Positions 47,532-56,760 of a DNA stretch of 64,000 nt are shown one piece after another. Source of the DNA: Pandoraea aquatica (GTDB lineage: Bacteria; Pseudomonadota; Gammaproteobacteria; Burkholderiales; Burkholderiaceae); contig NZ_CABPSN010000001.1 of NCBI RefSeq assembly GCF_902459565.1, positions 930,001 through 994,000 of the forward strand. Reading direction: 5' to 3'. A program made the position numbers and the translations under genes. The stretch's first letter is position 1. Each line of letters opens with the position of its first letter. The notes under the pieces were generated by a model, which made no database searches, had not been told where the DNA came from, and was given only the letters and a program-made list of their open reading frames with translations.

Positions 47532-48278
47532 TCAGTTCACCGTGCCGGAATTACCCGAACCGGGTTGCACGTTGTTGTGTGTATGTGTGTCGTCGACACG
47601 CTTGCCGTTAGCCGTGATCTGGCCAATAACATTCAGCACGCCGTTAAACACGGCCGCAGCACCACTCGTGGCGCTTCCGACCATGCCACCGATGAACGTC
47701 AGCAGGCCGCCAATCGTGACGGCCTTCGAGAACGTGGCCAATGGCGTAACGACATCGAGCCCGCCGGGGGCAACGATGCTGACTTTTTTCGTTACCGGAT
47801 TCAGATCGATGAAGGTTGCGCCATCGTCGCTGCGCAGTTGCGCCGACGCAGTGCTAACGCCCGAGAGCGCTCGCGGACGCGATCGCGTGCCCAACAGCAC
47901 AAAACCGTCGGAAAGGTCATGCATACGCGGCTCCGCCTGCGCTTGCACGCCGCTCGACTGCCACCAGCCATCGATACAGCGTGAGCCAAAGACAATCAGG
48001 CATTCGTCGCCCGGGGTGACGGGAAATGTCAGCGTGCAATTGCCGCCCGCAGGGAACTGGACGGGACAGTCGACCAGCAGGGGCAGTGAGAGCGAACTCT
48101 CAGTGCCGTCCGGGCCACGCGCCCGCACCTGGATCGCGGGCTGCACGGTGCAGGTCATCGCGACAGCGTCGAACGACTGAATAACGCCCGGAAGCGCAGT
48201 CCATACCTCGGACAGCGCGCCGCGCATCGCGAGCAGCAGCATCTCGTTGGGGTCGCCAACGCGCTCTTGTCGATTCAT
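47532..48278 (-). CDS. gp138-type membrane-puncturing spike protein
   Basis: 248 residues. N-terminal OB-fold-like gp138 domain (SEVWTALPGVIQSFDAVAMTCTVQPAIQVRARGPDG, FPVTPGDECLIVFGSRCIDGWWQSSG), then a beta-helix region and a C-terminal end with DDTHTHN, an iron-binding HxH tip pattern. It perforates the outer membrane when the sheath contracts. Confidence 0.9.
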   Translation of the reverse strand: MNRQERVGDPNEMLLLAMRGALSEVWTALPGVIQSFDAVAMTCTVQPAIQVRARGPDGTESSLSLPLLVDCPVQFPAGGNCTLTFPVTPGDECLIVFGSRCIDGWWQSSGVQAQAEPRMHDLSDGFVLLGTRSRPRALSGVSTASAQLRSDDGATFIDLNPVTKKVSIVAPGGLDVVTPLATFSKAVTIGGLLTFIGGMVGSATSGAAAVFNGVLNVIGQITANGKRVDDTHTHNNVQPGSGNSGTVN

Positions 48279-48354
48279 GGGGAAACTCGGGGAAAGAAAC
48301 TAGTTGGCCCGACGTGCCGGACACTCGGTGAGCAAATCCGGTACGGCGAGTTTG

Positions 48355-49347
48355 CTAACCGTGACTTTTGACCGCGTTCGGAGCGGGTTCCACAGCGCTG
48401 AACATCGGGCGATTGAGCAACGCCGATGACCGGATGACCGTGGGATCGGCCGCGAGACACGTCAGTTCTGTGTACCAGTTGTCGCCCTGCGTATCACCAT
48501 GGTGTTCGGCAACGGCGACGTAATACAGCTCGTTCGAAACAAGACGGCTTTTCTGAACGCCCTCGCCGGAGGGTTTGGCGTCCGGCTTGGCACCCGAACG
48601 GGCAAGACTCTGCTCGCTCAACTGAATCGCTGCGTTATCGAGCTGAACGAGCGTGCCGATCTTGATGTTCGGGTTGAGCAGTACCTTCACGGAGATGCCA
48701 TTCTGCGTTTGCGTCGGCATCCCGAGCATGCCGGTATCCGCATTGATCACCGGGATCGTGCCAGGCATGTAACTGGTTTCGGGGATGACCACGATCTGAC
48801 CGTCCTGAATGCTCCAGGTCGTCTGCGTGGCCCGCGCAACCCCTCGCATGAAATTGCGGGCCATGCCGAAAATCGCCTTACCACGAGGCAACGGGTTCGA
48901 CTGTAATCCGGCCGTGTACCCCACGCCCACGCCATACCGCACCATCGACTTCGCGACCGCGTCGAAATGATCCTGTGCGGTCGATCCCGCAGCCAGGGTC
49001 GTATTGACGACGGCAAAGTTGTAAGCGGCATCGCCATCGGCTGCGGTGATTTCCAGCTTCGTGTCGAGCGCACTCTCACGGCCGCGTCGTGTCTGCACCA
49101 CGGTCCCGTCGAAGATCAGCCCGTAATTGCCCTTATAGCCCGCCTGAATCACGACGCGCTTGAACTCCTTCTGCACGCGCGTCATCGTGTCCGGGCTCAT
49201 GTTGAAGACGCGAATGTGCGCGCTGTTCGGCGTTTGACTATCCCCGCGCTTCACATCGAATGCGAAGCGCAGGTCGGACAGGTCGAGGGCATCGCCGGCC
49301 TTCTCGCCGATGATGAGGGACGCCTTTCGGAGATATTGGTCGGTCAT
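48355..49347 (-). CDS. Baseplate hub protein
   Basis: 330 residues. MTDQYLRKASLIIGEKAGDALDLSDLRFAF, then DSQTPNSAHIRVFNMSPDTMTRVQKEF is common to hub proteins of DUF3383-type contractile tails. Located upstream of the spike gene, as a gp27/gp44-like hub would be. A 76-base gap precedes the spike gene. Confidence 0.82.
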   Translation of the reverse strand: MTDQYLRKASLIIGEKAGDALDLSDLRFAFDVKRGDSQTPNSAHIRVFNMSPDTMTRVQKEFKRVVIQAGYKGNYGLIFDGTVVQTRRGRESALDTKLEITAADGDAAYNFAVVNTTLAAGSTAQDHFDAVAKSMVRYGVGVGYTAGLQSNPLPRGKAIFGMARNFMRGVARATQTTWSIQDGQIVVIPETSYMPGTIPVINADTGMLGMPTQTQNGISVKVLLNPNIKIGTLVQLDNAAIQLSEQSLARSGAKPDAKPSGEGVQKSRLVSNELYYVAVAEHHGDTQGDNWYTELTCLAADPTVIRSSALLNRPMFSAVEPAPNAVKSHG

Positions 49348-49661
49348 CAGTCCGTCACCCAGAAAACATGCGAACCAACACCCAGATCATCGAACGTTGG
49401 TGTGTTGTCCGGATGACCCGCACCCTGCACCCAGAGACGTCCGCCTAGCCCGAGGTAGGCATAAGGCGCCAGCAGATCCGTTCCGGTCACGAGCGGCAGA
49501 CCACCGAGGATCGGCGCACCATTCGCGTCCGCGATGTCCAGCATCCATCCGGCGTTATCCGCCGCTCGATACTGCACAGTCAGCGTGTACTCGACGCCCG
49601 ACAACGTGACGCGAAATGCCTGGGGGGTTGGCGAGAACGGGATTTCGTAGAAATTGGCCAT
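49347..49661 (-). CDS. Baseplate plug-type protein (DUF6983-like)
   Basis: 104 residues from the ATG at 49661. YEIPFSPTPQAFRVTLSGVEYTLTVQYR and NAGWMLDIADANGAPILGGLPLVTGTDLL match small beta-rich baseplate proteins that plug the hub in DUF3383-type phages. One-base overlap with the hub gene. Confidence 0.85.
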   Translation of the reverse strand: MANFYEIPFSPTPQAFRVTLSGVEYTLTVQYRAADNAGWMLDIADANGAPILGGLPLVTGTDLLAPYAYLGLGGRLWVQGAGHPDNTPTFDDLGVGSHVFWVTD

Positions 49662-49662
49662 G

Positions 49663-50247
49663 TCATTGCGGGGCGACTGAACCGCCCGGTGCCGGCGTTG
49701 CCGGAGTTGCCTGCTTCGACCCAACGTTCTGCGTCTCGGCGGTGCGAGACGGGTCGGCCTGATCGTCGCGAGGCGGCAGTGTTGTCGCCCGCGTCTCCAC
49801 AATGCGGAGCTGCTGCAACGTTGCCGTGAGCATCAGTGCTTCGCTCGTCTTGTCGTTGTGAGTCACACTCAGGCTGGTCAGCAACATCGCGTCGTAATTC
49901 CGGCGCGACGTCACCGCACGGAATGGCCTCCGGCTGGCTTGCAGCGCTAGAAGCTGCGAGTAAACGGTATCGATGTAACCCGACTGCGTTGTCGATCCCT
50001 GAGGGAATTGGGAGACCGCGCCCGATGCCTTCAGCGCCGCATAATCGGCGTTCGACCACCCGCATTTGATCACCACCTTCGGCGGACTCTTGTACGCGTG
50101 ATCCGTGATCGGCGCGCCCTTTTCCACCGGGAACTGAGTGAACATCAAGTCGTCGGTGTACGTCTCTTCGATGGTGACGCCGATCCGGATCTCGTCAAGC
50201 GACTTGGGAATGATCGTCATGACATCGAAGAATTCGAGGATGTTCAT
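49663..50247 (-). CDS. Baseplate Dit-like protein
   Basis: 194 residues. Beta-rich middle (LDEIRIGVTIEETYTDDLMFTQFPVEKGAPITDHAY) is the pattern of Dit-like baseplate/tail proteins that follow the tape measure gene; the C-terminus is low complexity. ATGA-type overlap with the tape measure gene. Confidence 0.82.
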   Translation of the reverse strand: MNILEFFDVMTIIPKSLDEIRIGVTIEETYTDDLMFTQFPVEKGAPITDHAYKSPPKVVIKCGWSNADYAALKASGAVSQFPQGSTTQSGYIDTVYSQLLALQASRRPFRAVTSRRNYDAMLLTSLSVTHNDKTSEALMLTATLQQLRIVETRATTLPPRDDQADPSRTAETQNVGSKQATPATPAPGGSVAPQ

Positions 50248-51992
50248 AACAGTGCACCTTGCAGATTGCGAGTGAGTTCTCGATTGACGCCAGCTTGCTC
50301 GTCGCGCACCGCGCGCCCTGTCGCCTGCGGATCGCCACCGGATACGTTGATGCTGGTCTGATTGTTCTGCGTGATGATCGTTTGACGCGAGCCACCACCG
50401 GCAGTCCCGAGAATGGTGTCCGGCACGAACGGGTTGCGTCCGTTTTCGGGGCCATTGATTTCCCTCGTCAGACCGGCAATGACATTGGGATCGCCGAAAT
50501 TAATCGCCGGGTCGTCGCCAACGCCGAGACGCTTCGCCATTGCGCCGACATACGCACCGGCCTCGTTCCCGGCCAGCGGTGCCCGGCTGATGGCACCACG
50601 TACGGCGCTCAGGCCACGACGCGCTTGACCGCGCAGCAAATCCCCTTTGGCACGCAGGCTGTCGTCGGACATCACGAAGTCGGCAAAATCGTCTGCGACC
50701 TTCCCCACCTCCCCCTGTCCGAAGCGGACGTTGCCCGAGGTGATGTTGTGAGGGCCTCGCGGCGAAACACCGGGCGGCAACACATTCGACGTCGTTCCGT
50801 TAGGGTTCGAGACGGTCATGCCGAGTTTTCGTCGGCGTGCGAGATCTTCCGCCTCGCCTTGATTCAGCCCCTCACTGTGAAACAGCAAGCCGAGCGCGCC
50901 TCCGATACGCGCCAGCGGCGCGAATCGACTCAGCAATCCGGCAGCCCGCCCGCCGACGGCAGCGACTGCACCACCGGCAGCAGCACCACCGACACCACCG
51001 GCCCCCGCAAGGCCGCCTATTGTCGCTGCGGCGCGACCCACGGCGAAAATCGCCTCGGCCATCTTGAAGACACCCCCGACCAACTGAAAGGCACCGAGTG
51101 CGCGAAGGACAAACACACCACCGAGAATTTTCGTCGACCAGCCATCAGTCGACTTGTCGAGATCGACGAACAGGTCGAATAGCCCGCCCACTATCGGCGC
51201 GATTGCCTCACCTGCACCAATGACCGCCATCGCAACATCGCCGACACGCTTCTCGATAAGTGGCCCGTTGCGTTGGAACCAGTCTTGAAACTCATCGAGC
51301 TTTGGCCCAAGGCGCTGAATCAAACTGCCCTCAAGCCGCGTGACGAAACCTTCCCAGACTGCGTCGAGCTCTCGCAGAGAAAGCATGAAGCGGTGCGAGT
51401 CTCGCGATGCCCCGTCGAAGTCCGTCTGCGCGCTCAAATTGCGATATTGCTGCATGGACTGTGCAAACTCGTCCTCACGCATCGCCGACATCAGCCCTGC
51501 GTCGATACCGAGAGCACTACCGTACTCACTGGCGACCTTGGCTGGCTTCTTGGCAAGCTCGCTACCAAGACTGGCCATAATGTCCACGGTGTCGAGCAAC
51601 TGCCCGTTGGCATCGCGTGTCTGCACACCCAAACGCTTGATATAGCTCTCACCGGCGGGATTGCTGCGCATGAAGCGTGCAAGCGCCTCAACGCTGTTGC
51701 GCGCCGTCTCGGACGAAACACCCAGATTTTTGGCCGAGAATTCGAGAGCTTTCAGGTTGGCGACCGTCGCGCCACTGCGCTGTGAGACGAAATACAATCC
51801 TTCCATCTTCGACGCAAAGGCAGCGAGGTTTTCGCCCAATGCAACGGCCGCGCCCTCGATCGCAGCCACCATCCGGACAGCACCTTTGGTCGCACTCTCG
51901 ACGCCGTCTTTGAATGTCTTCAGGCTTCTCTCGTCGACCTTGTATCCCAGGGTGACGAGAAAATCCCGGATGACTGTCGGCTCATCAGCCAT
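50244..51992 (-). CDS. Tape measure protein of the contractile tail
   Basis: 582 residues. MADEPTVIRDFLVTLGYKVDERSLKTFKDGV then helical segments; a Gly/Ala-rich hydrophobic stretch (about 305-355). The middle contains AMREDEFAQSMQQYRNLSAQ. Shorter than the tape measure of element 1 (959), so the tailocin tube should be shorter. Overlaps the chaperone frame by 8 bases. Confidence 0.9.
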   Translation of the reverse strand: MADEPTVIRDFLVTLGYKVDERSLKTFKDGVESATKGAVRMVAAIEGAAVALGENLAAFASKMEGLYFVSQRSGATVANLKALEFSAKNLGVSSETARNSVEALARFMRSNPAGESYIKRLGVQTRDANGQLLDTVDIMASLGSELAKKPAKVASEYGSALGIDAGLMSAMREDEFAQSMQQYRNLSAQTDFDGASRDSHRFMLSLRELDAVWEGFVTRLEGSLIQRLGPKLDEFQDWFQRNGPLIEKRVGDVAMAVIGAGEAIAPIVGGLFDLFVDLDKSTDGWSTKILGGVFVLRALGAFQLVGGVFKMAEAIFAVGRAAATIGGLAGAGGVGGAAAGGAVAAVGGRAAGLLSRFAPLARIGGALGLLFHSEGLNQGEAEDLARRRKLGMTVSNPNGTTSNVLPPGVSPRGPHNITSGNVRFGQGEVGKVADDFADFVMSDDSLRAKGDLLRGQARRGLSAVRGAISRAPLAGNEAGAYVGAMAKRLGVGDDPAINFGDPNVIAGLTREINGPENGRNPFVPDTILGTAGGGSRQTIITQNNQTSINVSGGDPQATGRAVRDEQAGVNRELTRNLQGALL

Positions 51993-52215
51993 TGTCGTTC
52001 TCCCTCATGCGCTCGGCTTGTGCGCGGTTGTCGTTGCGCACAGCCAAGGCATCATTCATCAGGGCCATGTCGTGCAGGCTTAGCGTGCCGTCGAGCAAAG
52101 ATTCGTACTTGCACATGCCGGCGAGTACCGGCGCGAGCAACCAATCTTCACTGCCCGGCAGGTGCGCCCACGCTACGCCATCGCCGGTGGGTGACTCGCG
52201 GGGCTGGTAAGCCAC
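51985..52215 (-). CDS. Second frame of tail assembly chaperone (DUF6889-like)
   Basis: 76 residues from a GTG at 52215 if started alone. EDWLLAPVLAGMCKYESLLDGTLSLHDMALMNDALAVRN matches the short C-terminal chaperone (DUF6889) of contractile tails. The frame upstream is open to a slippery site at 52224-52230, so a -1 frameshift fusion with the previous chaperone is likely. Confidence 0.8.
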   Translation of the reverse strand: MAYQPRESPTGDGVAWAHLPGSEDWLLAPVLAGMCKYESLLDGTLSLHDMALMNDALAVRNDNRAQAERMRENDNG

Positions 52216-52664
52216 CCGGCAATAAAAGGGCCGAGACTATCCGCAATGACCTTCACGGACAGCTCGATCATGATCGACAGATCGATGTCGTCGTAGATCG
52301 GCAGCTTTGCCGCGGGCGACCAGATCGAAAACCAGGCATTCCCCTGGAAGCGCTGCACAACGGCGAGACACTCGCCGATCACGTACTCCGCCTGATCGTC
52401 CGGAAGACTGGCCAGACCGTCCGCGAACGGTTGAAGCAATCGGGGCTGCGACAGCAGCGCGCTGCCATCGCTCCCGGCCGCTTGCGTCACGTTGCCTGCG
52501 CCAGCCTGAACCGGCGTATCCCCTTTCGGGGACGCCAGTTCCAGCATGATCGGCAGAAGCGCCGGCACCAGCGGCGCGATCTTGCGCGACACGTGCAGTT
52601 GCTTCATCGCCGAGAGCTTGCCGATGCGGTACTTGACTTGGCGAATCTCGATGTCGGAGGGCAT
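52173..52664 (-). CDS. Tail assembly chaperone 1 (contractile tail)
   Basis: 163 residues from the ATG at 52664, sharing one base with the tube stop (TGATG). The start IEIRQVKYRIGKLSAMKQLHVSRKIAPLVP is typical of chaperones between tube and tape measure genes. It carries the frameshift site near its end. Confidence 0.85.
   Translation of the reverse strand: MPSDIEIRQVKYRIGKLSAMKQLHVSRKIAPLVPALLPIMLELASPKGDTPVQAGAGNVTQAAGSDGSALLSQPRLLQPFADGLASLPDDQAEYVIGECLAVVQRFQGNAWFSIWSPAAKLPIYDDIDLSIMIELSVKVIADSLGPFIAGWLTSPASHPPAMA
52224..52230 (-). promoter_or_regulatory. -1 programmed ribosomal frameshift site (C CCT TTT)
   Basis: In the frame of chaperone 1 the codons read GGC CCT TTT, giving heptamer C CCT TTT (X XXY YYZ). 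After a -1 slip the frame reads on without stop into the DUF6889-like ORF. Position is 17 codons before the chaperone 1 stop, as in other contractile tails. Confidence 0.72.
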
Positions 52665-53104
52665 CAGTAAGCCCCCAGAATCGAATCGATCTTGCCCGCG
52701 TCGAACGTCCACTCCATCTTGGCCCCGGCCTTGTCGTAGACCACGTTGGGCTTCTTGGAAAACGCGCAGTCGCGGCAAACATGAAGGTCGCTCGAAGCGG
52801 CGTTGGACACCGTAATGATGTTCTTGCCGTGCAGGGCGCTGCTAAGTGACTGCACGTCGAACGCGGCCTGCAACAGTGCGTTGAGCGGACTGGTCTTCAG
52901 CAACGTCACCTTGATCGTGCCGGACTTGTCGGCGTGCAGCGAGTGCATCACTTCGCCGTCGGCGCCCACCGTCATGGTGTTCTTGCCGCCGCCGGCTTCG
53001 ATGGAGATACCCTCCTCTGAGCTGGCCGAGCCCGCGCCAATCGAGAAGGCTGCACCCGGACCCACGATGGCGGCTTGAACGTCTTGAAAGCTGTAAGTGG
53101 CCAT
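52664..53104 (-). CDS. Tail tube protein (DUF3277)
   Basis: 146 residues, DUF3277 type: TYSFQDVQAAIVGPGAAFSIGAG and GADGEVMHSLHADKSGTIKVTLLKTSPLNALLQ. Forms the rigid inner tube of the contractile tail. Follows the sheath gene directly. Confidence 0.95.
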   Translation of the reverse strand: MATYSFQDVQAAIVGPGAAFSIGAGSASSEEGISIEAGGGKNTMTVGADGEVMHSLHADKSGTIKVTLLKTSPLNALLQAAFDVQSLSSALHGKNIITVSNAASSDLHVCRDCAFSKKPNVVYDKAGAKMEWTFDAGKIDSILGAY

Positions 53105-53116
53105 ATTTGGCTCCTG

Positions 53117-54592
53117 TTATCGGTTGACGTTGACGAGAATGTCAACGGAATGGATCGCACCGGCTTCCTTGGCAGCGATCTGGAACGGCACGGACTTGCG
53201 AGCCTCACGATCCGACTGCGCCTGCATTGCGATCGAGGGCGTGTACACGTAGTAGCCCTTGGAGAGCGCGCCGCCCTGCTTCAGGGCACCAAACCCACCC
53301 GAATTCCACACGCCGGGCGCCAGGTAGCCGTTGTTCACCGCAGCTGCGCATGCCGATTCGATGACCGTCGCGATCAGCGCGTTGCCCGCGTCCGTCTGCG
53401 GGATCTTCGTCGGGCTCTGGTAAAGCAGGTTGTACACATCGGTCTGGATACGGCTCTGGAACCAGATCGAGTTGTAGATCGAGTCGATGAAGATGCCGCT
53501 CGGCGTGACGCCGGTCTGCACGATTGCCGTGTCGTTCGAGTAATTCACGAACACGTTGCAGTTCTTCGCCTGCAAGGCGTTGGCCTGCGTCGTCGACAGC
53601 GTCTCTGCCACGATCCCGGGCTCCTGCTTCCACATGAGCGTGATCGTGGTGTTGTTCGCGTTGAAGTCCACCGTCAGGAGTCGGCCGAACAGCGACACAC
53701 CGGCGTAAGGCGTCGCGCTCGAATACTGCGTGAAGCTGTACTTGAACTTCGCCGCCTTGAACCGGCTCGCCAGATCGGACGAGACCGTCGTGTCCAGCGT
53801 CTGCGGATTTTGCGTCGTCGCAGCATAGAGATGCTTCTGGTCGGCCTCGATCAAGGCGGCCACCGCAACGTGCTGGTCGTCGGTCACACCGGTGTCGGCG
53901 AACGCGAGGCCCAGGAACTGGTTCGCGAAACGATCGAGGAAGATCGCAACGGCATCGGTCGGCGACTCGGCCGCGATGCCCTGCACCGGCACACCCGCCA
54001 GCGTCGATGTCAGCCCCAGTTGGGCCGAAATATCCACGCCGCTCGCCGGCGCCTCGGCATAGCCAACGGCCGACGTTGCGCCCGTGCTGTTCGACGTGAT
54101 GACGAACTTCGAACCGTTCCAGGCGCACGTCGCGCCGGTCAGCGAGCCGTTGATCACGGTCGCAACGCCGTTCAGGTTCGTCTGCGCCGAGAAATCGAGA
54201 CCGGAGACCGTCTTCGCCGTTCCGTCGACATTCACCTTGAAAGCGCCGCTCGTGACCGACGTCCAGTTCGTCATCGCCTGCTGGGTGCTCGAGAGCGCAC
54301 CGCCACGAAGCACGCCGGAGGCCGCCGTTTTCGCCCATCGACCAATGCAAAGCGTGGACGGCTGCGGCGTCTGCTGGAAATACAGCGCGGCGGCGCGGTA
54401 TTCAGGTGCTGTCGTGCCAAAGTCGGCCGCGACGTCTGCAATCGCACCGTAGGTACGCATGCGTTCGCCGGCGTCGATGACGGTCGACGCACCCAGCAGG
54501 AGTGCGGTGTTCAAGTTCGCACCCTGTGCCGCCAGTGGCGACATGTTGATCGTAACGTTGATCAGCCGTGAAACCGGCAATCCGTTGGACAT
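53117..54592 (-). CDS. Tail sheath protein (DUF3383)
   Basis: 491 residues from the ATG at 54592 (an ATG at 54604 lies in the terminator tract). [29 protein letters not shown] is the DUF3383 start; [20 protein letters not shown] and [26 protein letters not shown] ... are conserved sheath segments. It contracts to drive the tube through the envelope. Confidence 0.96.
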   Translation of the reverse strand: MSNGLPVSRLINVTINMSPLAAQGANLNTALLLGASTVIDAGERMRTYGAIADVAADFGTTAPEYRAAALYFQQTPQPSTLCIGRWAKTAASGVLRGGALSSTQQAMTNWTSVTSGAFKVNVDGTAKTVSGLDFSAQTNLNGVATVINGSLTGATCAWNGSKFVITSNSTGATSAVGYAEAPASGVDISAQLGLTSTLAGVPVQGIAAESPTDAVAIFLDRFANQFLGLAFADTGVTDDQHVAVAALIEADQKHLYAATTQNPQTLDTTVSSDLASRFKAAKFKYSFTQYSSATPYAGVSLFGRLLTVDFNANNTTITLMWKQEPGIVAETLSTTQANALQAKNCNVFVNYSNDTAIVQTGVTPSGIFIDSIYNSIWFQSRIQTDVYNLLYQSPTKIPQTDAGNALIATVIESACAAAVNNGYLAPGVWNSGGFGALKQGGALSKGYYVYTPSIAMQAQSDREARKSVPFQIAAKEAGAIHSVDILVNVNR

Positions 54593-54602
54593 TGTGATCC
54601 CC

Positions 54603-54630
54603 ATAAAAAAAGCCCGCCTAAGCGGGCTTG
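54603..54630 (-). terminator. Intrinsic terminator before the sheath gene
   Basis: Minus strand: AAGCCCGC-TTAG-GCGGGCTT followed by TTTTTATGG. It lies between the neck gene and the sheath start. Confidence 0.82.
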
Positions 54631-54746
54631 AAACGAAAATGGCGGGCTGGCGCGAATCGGGTTACGCGCTTCGCCAGCACAGTGAAGTGGAAAATTACGG
54701 GGGAAGCCTCCCCCAAAGGAAGTGCGCGAGGTTTCGGTTGTCAGGC

Positions 54747-55301
54747 CTAGCGCTCGCTCGCCACCGAAGTCTGCACCGACGCGAGGTTCAACACCCGATA
54801 GGTCCGCGTCACCTTACGGCGCAGAAACATACTGATATCGCAGCGTCGCTGCACTTGCTGGTCGACCACACTGGGTGTGGAAACGATGCTTGAAGTGTCG
54901 ACAAGGCCGAAATCGTTGAGCTGAAGCTGCTCGCGGTTTTGCGGCACATAAAGTCCGTCGCGCAACGTCCGGGCGTATTGACTGGCGTTGCGCCCGTAGA
55001 ACTGGCACTTGACCTCGATGTCTTCGTGCCGAACGTAGGCGTCGCTGCCGTCGTCGGCAGGCACGTGCAACAGGCCAGCGTTTGCGTCCGACTGGAAGCC
55101 GGTCACGGTGAAGCCGCACCAGTTGACGCCGGATTCCGGAGGCGTCGACGTCGGCGGCTGTGGAAGCGAAAGAACAAGATTAGTGTCCAGCCCAGTCACG
55201 CCCGCGATCATCGTCCGAAGAAAATCCTCCAGCACTGAATCTTCGATCGGCGGCGTCGACTGCACCGGGGCCAGATATCCACCTGTCGAACTGTTATTCA
55301 T
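54747..55301 (-). CDS. Tail terminator/neck protein (LIC_12616-like)
   Basis: 184 residues. LEDFLRTMIAGVTGLDTNLVL, PESGVNWCGFTVTGFQSD, DIEVKCQFYGRNASQYARTLRDGLYVPQNREQL are typical of the small protein just before the sheath in DUF3383-type phages. It caps the tube or neck. In a headless particle it would close the tail top. Confidence 0.82.
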   Translation of the reverse strand: MNNSSTGGYLAPVQSTPPIEDSVLEDFLRTMIAGVTGLDTNLVLSLPQPPTSTPPESGVNWCGFTVTGFQSDANAGLLHVPADDGSDAYVRHEDIEVKCQFYGRNASQYARTLRDGLYVPQNREQLQLNDFGLVDTSSIVSTPSVVDQQVQRRCDISMFLRRKVTRTYRVLNLASVQTSVASER

Positions 55302-55336
55302 GGGCTATCCCGGAGAGTGGTCTGTTTCGATTCACC

Positions 55337-55366
55337 AATAAAAAAGGCCCGCGTTGAGCGGGCCTT
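55337..55366 (-). terminator. Intrinsic terminator upstream of the tail genes
   Basis: Minus strand: AAGGCCCGC-TCAAC-GCGGGCCTT followed by TTTTATTGG. It separates the early (replication, regulator) genes from the structural operon. Confidence 0.85.
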
Positions 55367-55444
55367 GGATGCAATTGCGGTGAGTATGGGCAAATATTAG
55401 ATGCTTTGTCGCAAGAGTGCAAGCACTTTTTTTAGTAGTCCTTA

Positions 55445-56068
55445 TTACGCAATGAATGACGAGAACTCGTAAGAAGCGTCACATACCGGCGGGACGACAC
55501 CGTGCCGCACAAAACTGACTTCGAGTCGTGCGACGGCCATGTTTTCCAGCTCCGTGAAGTGTGTCGCCATCCACTTGGCCGCCCGAAACGCCTTGTCCTT
55601 CGATACTTTGTGGCGTTCGGCCAGTTCGCGGATCGACGTCCCCTCCTTTCTGGTACGAGGGAGATAGTTCCACGCGGCGAGATCCCGCAGCAGCGCAACC
55701 GCCGTAATGCCGCTGGATTTGCGCGACCAGACGGCAAGCGCGCTGATGCCCTGAATCTTCTCGTCGCCGTGGGCGAAGCGCGCGAGTACTGCCGCGTATT
55801 CGGGCGACGGCAAACGCGTGCGCGCCGCCGCAGTGATCATGGCGCACTGCGCGCGAAATTCTTCCATCGTCAGCCGATCCGGATCGAATTCGCGTTGGGG
55901 GCCGCGCAACTGGTTCAGCCACATTTCCTGCCCCTTCGTCGGTTTGTCCACGGCTTCCATGACCTGGATGAGCATGCTTCGGAATGTCGCTTTCTGACGC
56001 GGCGGCAACGAGAGGATGAGGTACGCCACATGCAGCGCCTGTCGAGTGTCCTGAAATGCTTCGTTCAT
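55445..56068 (-). CDS. Putative late regulator with HTH
   Basis: 207 residues. The C-terminal part RTRKEGTSIRELAERHKVSKDKAFRAAKWMATHF contains a helix-turn-helix; the N-terminal half (residues 10-60) is helical. Last gene before the terminator and the tail genes, so it may be the late activator or antiterminator (Q role). Overlaps the P-like gene by 4 bases (ATGA). Confidence 0.65.
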   Translation of the reverse strand: MNEAFQDTRQALHVAYLILSLPPRQKATFRSMLIQVMEAVDKPTKGQEMWLNQLRGPQREFDPDRLTMEEFRAQCAMITAAARTRLPSPEYAAVLARFAHGDEKIQGISALAVWSRKSSGITAVALLRDLAAWNYLPRTRKEGTSIRELAERHKVSKDKAFRAAKWMATHFTELENMAVARLEVSFVRHGVVPPVCDASYEFSSFIA

Positions 56069-56760
56069 TGGTCGGTTTCCCCGTAAAAATTGTCCATTCC
56101 CGTTTCACTGCCCAGCGCCGCTCGCATGCGGCCCGGGCGACCGGCCAGCAACGCAGCAAGCATCGCCCTGGCCGAAACCTTGTCCGTCGTCGCCTTGCCG
56201 GGGGCCGACAGCGCCAGCGCCTTCGGTGGGACCGGCGGCACGATACCTTCTTGTCTCACGGCCTCCAGAGCCACCGCGAATCGCTTCGTCAGTTCAGTGC
56301 GACCGAGCGTGCGCATGTCGTACCCACCGACACGTTGTGCTGCCCAGAACAGCACGGGGTCGGGCCAAACGTCGGTGCTATCGGAATCCCTGCGATGCAA
56401 CTGCGCGATGGCGATGTCGAGCAACTCGTTGACGTGTTCGCGCGGCCTGCACAGCAAACGGAATTCGGGGCATGTCGGCACATACGGCCGATCACGCAAA
56501 GCCTCGATACCGCGTTGCCACTCGGCGGGCGTCAGATCGGCAAGATCGAGCGCCCACTGTCGCTTAACGCCATCAACATGCCGTGCGACCGTGTCCGGCT
56601 TCGACGGATCTCCGCCGCGCCACATGTCCGCAAGCCTGGCGCCGTAGCGATGACCAAGCACCGTGAACAAACGCTCGATAAGTCGCTGGGGTGCCGCGTC
56701 GCGTGGCCAGTCAGGCGACCAAGTGCGCGTCGACGTCGAGGATGCAGGCGTTGTATTCAT
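56065..56760 (-). CDS. Replication P-like protein
   Basis: 231 residues from the ATG at 56760. RLIERLFTVLGHRYGARLADMW, QWALDLADLTPAEWQRGIEALRDRPYVPTCPEF and FRLLCRP are the pattern of lambda P-type replication proteins. In lambda, P recruits host DnaB. It overlaps the O-like gene by 50 bases. Role in a tailocin is unclear as the element is not expected to replicate. Confidence 0.8.
   Translation of the reverse strand: MNTTPASSTSTRTWSPDWPRDAAPQRLIERLFTVLGHRYGARLADMWRGGDPSKPDTVARHVDGVKRQWALDLADLTPAEWQRGIEALRDRPYVPTCPEFRLLCRPREHVNELLDIAIAQLHRRDSDSTDVWPDPVLFWAAQRVGGYDMRTLGRTELTKRFAVALEAVRQEGIVPPVPPKALALSAPGKATTDKVSARAMLAALLAGRPGRMRAALGSETGMDNFYGETDQ

Noticed and set aside
53075..54571. 498-residue plus-strand frame opposite the sheath gene
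   Set aside because: Arg/His/Val-rich composition without any domain; the minus-strand sheath is certain.
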